From a bacterium (lineage in GTDB: Bacteria; Oederibacteriota; PGYV01; DSBP01): 9,563 bases of DNA. Where the stretch lies: assembly GCA_011049465.1 (NCBI GenBank), contig DSBP01000151.1, positions 1-9,563 of the forward strand, written 5' to 3'. Both the position numbers and the translations under genes were made by a program. The notes below the pieces were generated by a model. It worked only from the letters and a program-made list of their open reading frames with translations. It did no database searches and had not been told where the DNA came from. This document shows positions 5,570 to 9,563 of this stretch, piece by piece (within the stretch, counting starts at the first letter, position 1; every line of letters starts with the position of its first letter).

Positions 5570-7886
5570 GTTCCGCGAGCTCTTCTTTTTTATAATCACA
5601 TTTCGCGCAGTAAGTAATCACGCTCTTTTTTCTGCGTTTTTCAAATATGACCTGCGCCTTGCAGGACGGGCATTCCTTTTGAAGCGGGATGTCCCATGTC
5701 ATGAATTTGCATTTAGGGTAATTAGAGCATCCGAAAAACTTGCCGCGGCCCCTGATGGCTTTTTCAACAATACTGCCGCCGCAGTCAGGGCAGGCAGAAC
5801 CCGTCTCCTTTATTATCCTCTTGGTGTACTTGCAGCCAGGATACGTGGAACAGGCTATGAAACTTCCGTACGGCCCCTGTTTAATAATGAGGGAAGAGGC
5901 GCATTCCGGGCACTTCTCGTCAGGCGGCAGCTCCTCTGTCTCCCCCTCTTTTACCAGTGTCTTGGCATTTTTGCAGTCAGGATATTTTTCACAGGATATA
6001 AACTTTCCGAACCTTCCCCATTTTATGACCATTTTCGCGCCGCACTTTTCGCAGGCTTCTCCTGTTTCGGTCTCTATGCTCTTCTTGAGCTCATCCATGT
6101 GCGCAACCGCGTTTTCAAGAAGCTTCTCAAACCCCGTATAAAAACCGGCCATGAGGCTGTGCCACTCGACTGTCCCCTCCTCAACACGGTCAAGGTCATC
6201 CTCCATCTTTGCCGTAAACTCCTCATTTATGATTCCGGGAAAACTTTTTTGCAGCACGTCATTGACTATAAGGCCCAGTTCCGTGGGGACAAACCTGTTC
6301 TTTTCCCTTTCCATGTATTTTCTCGCGACAAGCGTGGAAATAATCGGCGCGTACGTGCTCGGCCTTCCTATATCCTTTTCCTCAAGCGCTTTTACGAGCG
6401 TCGCGTCCGAATAGGCGGGAGGCGGCTGGGTAAAGTGCTGCTCCGGGATAAGGCTTTCAAGCCCGAGTATCTCGCCCTCATATAATTCAGGCAGCCTGCT
6501 GCCTTCTGCCTGCGTATCTCCGTTTTCCCGGTCCCCGTTTTTCTCCTGCTCCGGCGCATCACCGTAAACCCTTAAAAACCCGTCAAACTTTTTTATGGAC
6601 CCGTTCGCGCTGAACGTATATTCAAGAGCTGATATTTTTGCCTTTGTATCGTCAAAAACAGCAGGCGTCATCTGGCTGGCAACAAGCCTCTTCCATATAA
6701 GGGAATAGAGCCTATACTGGTCCTCATCAAGGCTTTTTTTGACTGCCTCGGGCGCCCTTAAGGTCGATGTGGGCCTTATCGCCTCGTGCGCGTCCTGCGC
6801 GGACTTTTTCGACTTGTAAAAATTCGGAACCTCCGGCGCGTATTCAGAGCCGAGTTTTTCCTTTATATAGGCGAGCGTCTCCTGCTGTGCCTCAGCCGAA
6901 ATTCTGAGCGAGTCCGTCCTCATATACGTAATCAAACCCACGGACCCCTCGCCCTCAATGTCAACTCCCTCGTACAGCTGCTGCGCAATTGCCATTGTTT
7001 TATAGGCCGTAAACCTGAGCTTTCGCGCCGCCTCCTGCTGCATTGCGCTTGTGATAAAAGGCGGGTACGGCCTCCTTTTTCTCTCTTTTCTCTGAATCTC
7101 GGTAATTTTATACTCGCAGGACTTAAGCTCCTCCACTATGGCGTGCGAGACAGCGCTGTTTTCAAGGCTTAATTTTTCCCCGTTTTTTTCCGAAAGTTTC
7201 GCCTTAAACCCGTCGCCGCCGCTGTTTTTCAGCAGCGCTTCAATGGACCAGTACTCAACCGGGTTAAACGCCTCGATTTCCCGCTGGCGTTCAACAATGA
7301 GTTTGAGCGCCACTGACTGAACCCGGCCCGCGGAGAGCCCTTTTCTTATGGCGCCCCAGAGCAGCGGGCTTATCTTGTAACCGACCAGCCTGTCAAGTAC
7401 GCGCCTCGCCTGCTGCGCGTTTACAAGGTTCAGATTTATCTCAAGCGGGTTTTCAAGCGCCTTCAACACAGCGCTTTCGGTTATTTCGTTGAACAACACC
7501 CTGAATATTTTTTTTGGCCCGAGCTTTTTCTCGCACCGCTTTATCTCGGAGGCGATGTGCCAGCATATCGCCTCTCCCTCGCGGTCAGGGTCGGCCGCCA
7601 GATACACTTCAGAGGCTTTTTTTATCTCTTTTTTGAGTTCGGTCAGGACTTTTCTCTTTTTGCTGAGGACTATGTATGTGGGTTCAAAGTTGTTTTCAAT
7701 ATCAACGCCAAGCCTTGACTTTGGAAGGTCTATCAGGTGCCCCTTTGTCGCCTGAATCTCAAAACCTCTTTTAACGAACTTCTTTATTGTTTTTATCTTT
7801 GTGGGCGACTCCACAAGTATAAGTTTTATCTCCTTTTTTTTCTTTGGCGCCGCTTTCTTTTTTTTAGCCTTCTTTTTTTCCGTCAC
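5559..7886 (-). CDS. topA: DNA topoisomerase I (type IA)
   Basis: This 775-residue type IA topoisomerase relaxes negative supercoils by cutting and passing one strand. The Toprim domain spans about 21-130, with E26 in LVESPTK and the metal-binding DPDREGE at 99-105. The core domain holds the catalytic tyrosine Y321 in LITYMRTDS. The signatures QQARRVLDRLVGY (158-170), SAGRVQSVALK (185-195), DAHEAIRPT (365-373) and GRPSTYA (507-513) are all present. The C-terminus carries four Cys4 zinc ribbons: 612/615/632/638, 659/662/679/685, 699/702/720/726 and 739/742/760/763. The N-terminus has a lysine-rich extension, with 11 Lys among residues 4-18, probably aiding DNA binding. The start is GTG 7886 with GCGGAG 6 nt upstream. 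It lies 20 bp after dprA and overlaps the recombinase gene. The protein looks intact. Confidence 0.98.
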   Translation of the reverse strand: MTEKKKAKKKKAAPKKKKEIKLILVESPTKIKTIKKFVKRGFEIQATKGHLIDLPKSRLGVDIENNFEPTYIVLSKKRKVLTELKKEIKKASEVYLAADPDREGEAICWHIASEIKRCEKKLGPKKIFRVLFNEITESAVLKALENPLEINLNLVNAQQARRVLDRLVGYKISPLLWGAIRKGLSAGRVQSVALKLIVERQREIEAFNPVEYWSIEALLKNSGGDGFKAKLSEKNGEKLSLENSAVSHAIVEELKSCEYKITEIQRKERKRRPYPPFITSAMQQEAARKLRFTAYKTMAIAQQLYEGVDIEGEGSVGLITYMRTDSLRISAEAQQETLAYIKEKLGSEYAPEVPNFYKSKKSAQDAHEAIRPTSTLRAPEAVKKSLDEDQYRLYSLIWKRLVASQMTPAVFDDTKAKISALEYTFSANGSIKKFDGFLRVYGDAPEQEKNGDRENGDTQAEGSRLPELYEGEILGLESLIPEQHFTQPPPAYSDATLVKALEEKDIGRPSTYAPIISTLVARKYMEREKNRFVPTELGLIVNDVLQKSFPGIINEEFTAKMEDDLDRVEEGTVEWHSLMAGFYTGFEKLLENAVAHMDELKKSIETETGEACEKCGAKMVIKWGRFGKFISCEKYPDCKNAKTLVKEGETEELPPDEKCPECASSLIIKQGPYGSFIACSTYPGCKYTKRIIKETGSACPDCGGSIVEKAIRGRGKFFGCSNYPKCKFMTWDIPLQKECPSCKAQVIFEKRRKKSVITYCAKCDYKKEELAEHGE

Positions 7887-7892
7887 ATTATT

Positions 7893-7898
7893 CTCCGC
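7893..7898 (-). promoter_or_regulatory. Ribosome binding site of topA (GTG start)
   Basis: GCGGAG sits 6 nt before the GTG at 7886, inside the 20-bp gap after the dprA stop codon. An ATG two bases upstream of the GTG runs straight into TGA and cannot be the start. Confidence 0.75.
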
Positions 7899-7906
7899 TT
7901 CGTTTT

Positions 7907-9010
7907 TTATAATGTCCTTACGAAAAACTTTCCGCTGAGCTGCCTTACCGCGCCTTTCATCTCCATCATTGTCAGCAGTATGCCCGTTTTGGTTATATCA
8001 ATATTACTTTCAAACGCGATATTGTCAATATGTTTTTTCTCGCACGAAAGAACCCTGTAAACAACCTTTTCCTCTTTTGTAAGCTCGGGCAGCTTTTTTT
8101 CCTTTATCTCAAAGACATAAGACGCCTGAAGCTCGTACTCGTACATCACATCCGCAAAAGACGTGACAGGTTTCGCGCCGTTTTTTATAAGCTCGTTTGT
8201 TCCTTCCGACTGCTCGGAAGTAATCGGCCCCGGCACAACAAAAACATCCCTGCCCTGCTCAAGCGCGTAATCCGCCGTTATCAAAGCGCCGCTTCTTGCC
8301 GCCGCCTCAACAATTATTGTCCCGCGGGAGAGCCCGCTGATTACCCTGTTGCGCCTCGGAAAGTTCTGCCTTAAACCAATCATATTTACGGGAAACTCCG
8401 ACAAAAATGTGCCGTTTTTCAGTATGTCCCTTTGAATCATGTATTTCTCAAACGGATAAATCGGCCCGAAACCGTGACCCAGCACAGCGGCGGTGTACAT
8501 CCCGTTTTTCACAGCGCCGATATGAGCGAGCGAGTCAATGCCGCGAGCCATGCCGCTTATGACATTTATCACGCACCCGCACCTTCCCATCTCACTGCTG
8601 AGTTTCTTTACCACTGACGCGCCGTAATCACTGACGCTCCTGCTCCCCACTACTCCTATATTAAGCCCTGTTTGGGGAAATTTTAACCCCGCCATATATA
8701 AGACCGGCGGCGGGTCATATATGGTTTTCAGTATTTTCGGGTACTCCTCATCGTGCCTGGTGACAATCCTCGCGTTCATTTTTTCCACGGCTTTGAACTC
8801 TTCGTCAACAACCCTGCTGTTTATAGTGAGTATCTTTGCCGCAAGAATGTCCCCTATGCCGTCAACATCCGCAAGATGATTCCTGCCCGCCTTTACGGCT
8901 TCTGCCGCGGAACCAAACCTGTCGATGAGCCTGTTAAGCTTTATACTGCCCACGCCGTCAACCATATTCAGCCCGACAAGCGCGCGCCGTTCTTCTTCAG
9001 GTACTGTCAT
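7907..9010 (-). CDS. dprA: DNA processing protein DprA (Smf)
   Basis: The 367-residue protein belongs to the DprA/Smf family, which binds incoming single-stranded DNA in the cytoplasm and loads RecA during transformation. It has an N-terminal helix-hairpin-helix/SAM-like region (about 10-62, with VDGVGS and VDGIGD). The Rossmann-fold DprA core follows, with VGSRSVSDYG (121-130), SGMARGID (152-159), YPFEK (185-189), NFPRRNRVISGLS (216-228), EAAARSGALITA (235-246) and VVPGP (258-262). A C-terminal winged helix covers about 308-367. The start ATG 9010 is fixed by GAGGGG 6 nt upstream and a consensus promoter ending about 31 nt upstream. The frame stays open to 9244, but that extension runs through promoter and repeats. 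DprA is widespread also in bacteria not known to be competent, so competence is not proven. Confidence 0.97.
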   Translation of the reverse strand: MTVPEEERRALVGLNMVDGVGSIKLNRLIDRFGSAAEAVKAGRNHLADVDGIGDILAAKILTINSRVVDEEFKAVEKMNARIVTRHDEEYPKILKTIYDPPPVLYMAGLKFPQTGLNIGVVGSRSVSDYGASVVKKLSSEMGRCGCVINVISGMARGIDSLAHIGAVKNGMYTAAVLGHGFGPIYPFEKYMIQRDILKNGTFLSEFPVNMIGLRQNFPRRNRVISGLSRGTIIVEAAARSGALITADYALEQGRDVFVVPGPITSEQSEGTNELIKNGAKPVTSFADVMYEYELQASYVFEIKEKKLPELTKEEKVVYRVLSCEKKHIDNIAFESNIDITKTGILLTMMEMKGAVRQLSGKFFVRTL

Positions 9011-9016
9011 TGTTTT

Positions 9017-9022
9017 CCCCTC
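9017..9022 (-). promoter_or_regulatory. Ribosome binding site of dprA
   Basis: GAGGGG lies 6 nt before ATG 9010. It decides the dprA start against the longer open frame reaching 9244. Confidence 0.8.
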
Positions 9023-9047
9023 TATATTTTTAGCCGTTAACTGCGGA

Positions 9048-9076
9048 ATTTTACAATTGAACGCGGGATTTGTCAA
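9048..9076 (-). promoter_or_regulatory. Sigma-70-type promoter of the dprA-topA-xer cluster
   Basis: Reading the minus strand, a perfect -35 box TTGACA (9071-9076) is followed by 17 bp and a -10 box TAAAAT (9048-9053; five of six consensus bases). Transcription should start near 9041, giving a leader of about 31 nt with a good ribosome binding site. This is the best promoter match I found in the window. Its position supports the ATG 9010 start of dprA. Confidence 0.75.
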
Positions 9077-9088
9077 ATACAATAAAGA

Positions 9089-9116
9089 CAATTTACAATT
9101 TGGAATTTGCAATTTA
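9089..9116. repeat. Heptamer tandem repeat CAATTTR
   Basis: Four contiguous 7-bp units read CAATTTA, CAATTTG, GAATTTG, CAATTTA. They lie just upstream of the dprA -35 box. A partial fifth unit (CAAG) follows. Short heptamer arrays of this sort are known as interspersed repeats in cyanobacteria and other bacteria; relatedness is not implied. Confidence 0.8.
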
Positions 9117-9139
9117 CAAGTGGACGGCAAAAAGAAACG

Positions 9140-9157
9140 AACCGGTTTTTGCCGGTT
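9140..9157 (-). terminator. Terminator-like hairpin upstream of dprA
   Basis: AACCGG and CCGGTT form a perfect 6-bp stem with a 6-nt loop. On the minus strand it is followed by CGTTTCTTTTTG, a U-rich run. It could end transcription arriving from an upstream minus-strand gene about 60 bp before the dprA promoter. The stem is short and the T run is interrupted. Confidence 0.4.
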
Positions 9158-9204
9158 GCTAAACAACCTTTGCCTTGACACGCACTGACGCAGGACGGGG
9201 CGGG
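9154..9204. repeat. Degenerate direct repeat, copy 1
   Basis: Starts GGTTGCT-AACAA and ends CGCAGGACGGGGCGGG. Both anchors recur in copy 2 with exactly the same 35-bp spacing between their starts, while the middle differs. The offset between copies is 159 bp and the 9-bp palindrome lies between them. Confidence 0.7.
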
Positions 9205-9246
9205 TAGGGCAACTGAAATTACAAAAAACAAACACCGCGGACAACC

Positions 9247-9268
9247 GGACAGCGCAGGAGCGCTGTCC
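9247..9268. repeat. Perfect palindrome, REP-like
   Basis: GGACAGCGC, a 4-nt loop AGGA, then GCGCTGTCC: nine perfect base pairs. Neither side is followed by a T run, so it does not look like an intrinsic terminator. Its form resembles intergenic REP-type palindromes. Whether it recurs elsewhere in the genome cannot be told from one window. Confidence 0.65.
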
Positions 9269-9312
9269 CTACAAAAACAGCACGTTTCTGTAATGAATCC
9301 TTGTTTTTTGAA

Positions 9313-9363
9313 GGTTGCTGAACAAGTACTGCCCCAACACAAACTATCGCAGGACGGGGCGGG
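9313..9363. repeat. Degenerate direct repeat, copy 2
   Basis: GGTTGCT at 9313 and the exact 16-mer CGCAGGACGGGGCGGG at 9348-9363 match copy 1 in sequence and spacing. The flanking T run before the first anchor is also shared. Confidence 0.7.
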
Positions 9364-9563
9364 CAGCGGAAAATTTTCCTGATTTAAAGCCTAGTACAGT
9401 TATAAGCAACTCCTCTCCCCGTCTCGAATCTACAAGCCTACAGAACAGACCCGCCCGTAATAGTGCGCAAGCCGGGCCGCGCACAGCAGTCTATCGTGAA
9501 ATCAATAAAATCAGGCCCATGGCAATCAGGGAAATTTCTCCGCTGCCTGCCCCGGCCCACCTC

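Larger units (their letters stand above)
9011..9563. other. Repeat-rich intergenic region upstream of dprA, no confident gene
   Basis: The stretch contains the dprA promoter and leader, a heptamer array, a terminator-like hairpin, a perfect 9-bp palindrome and two related 50-bp segments, each listed separately. A further inverted repeat GTGCGC/GCGCAC occurs at 9463-9484. On the minus strand the last 72 bases are open and end at a TAG (9491-9493) with a hydrophobic tail; this could be the end of an upstream gene but is too short to call. Confidence 0.6.

Noticed and set aside
5570..5599. Longer recombinase start at GTG 5599
   Set aside because: No ribosome binding site precedes it, overlap with topA would grow to 41 bp, and the ATG at 5569 gives a typical Xer start. 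It is not fully excluded.
5568..6485. 305-codon plus-strand open frame
   Set aside because: Lies antisense inside topA, whose zinc ribbons and core motifs are clear; the plus-strand product shows no recognisable feature.
9011..9244. N-terminal extension of DprA up to 9244
   Set aside because: It translates the promoter, ribosome binding site and heptamer repeats; ATG 9010 has a good binding site and gives the normal DprA N-terminus.
9247..9268. Palindrome as an intrinsic terminator
   Set aside because: No T run follows on either strand.
9400..9440. tmRNA-like 5' segment (GATTCGAGACGGGG on the minus strand)
   Set aside because: Only a short resemblance to the GGATTCGACGGGG motif, with an extra base; no tRNA-like acceptor or tag frame is visible nearby.

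Overview
The window is bacterial and, as far as I can read it, every real gene lies on the minus strand. From right to left (the direction of transcription) there is: an intergenic stretch rich in small repeats (9011-9563); a compact housekeeping cluster of dprA (DNA processing/uptake), topA (DNA topoisomerase I) and a XerC-type tyrosine recombinase (9010-4691); a short intergenic region with a possible terminator and promoter (4460-4690); and a very long gene for a secreted, modular, threonine/proline-rich surface protein (4459 to the left edge, where it is still open after 1,486 codons).

The order dprA-topA-xer is conserved in many bacteria; in Bacillus-type genomes trmFO usually sits between topA and the recombinase gene, but here it does not. 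dprA has a well-formed promoter (TTGACA, 17 bp, TAAAAT) and a clear ribosome binding site. topA follows after 20 bp and the recombinase overlaps topA by 11 bp, so the three are probably co-transcribed. Together they handle incoming single-stranded DNA, supercoiling and chromosome-dimer resolution.

The surface protein is the most distinctive part. Reading N to C it has a signal peptide, a beta-rich N-terminal domain, a ThuA/glutamine-amidotransferase-like domain without cysteine, two lectin-like (DUF1349/concanavalin-like) domains each bracketed by a cysteine pair, and then two nearly identical 122-residue modules. Linkers in which threonine occupies almost every second residue (TVTP, TVTQ, TVTE units) separate the parts. 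The linker DNA is a coding minisatellite with 12-bp units and 36-, 48- and 60-bp higher-order repeats. The left edge of the window cuts through one of these linkers.

Long TVTP linkers on secreted multidomain proteins are, from memory, common in several uncultured candidate phyla (Goldbacteria-like and related lineages). I offer that only as a loose taxonomic hint; the sequence itself does not settle it. I saw no tRNA, rRNA, CRISPR array, transposase or prophage gene. I did not find a clearly new enzymatic or defence system. The best candidates for novelty are the modular repeat protein and the repeat cluster upstream of dprA.
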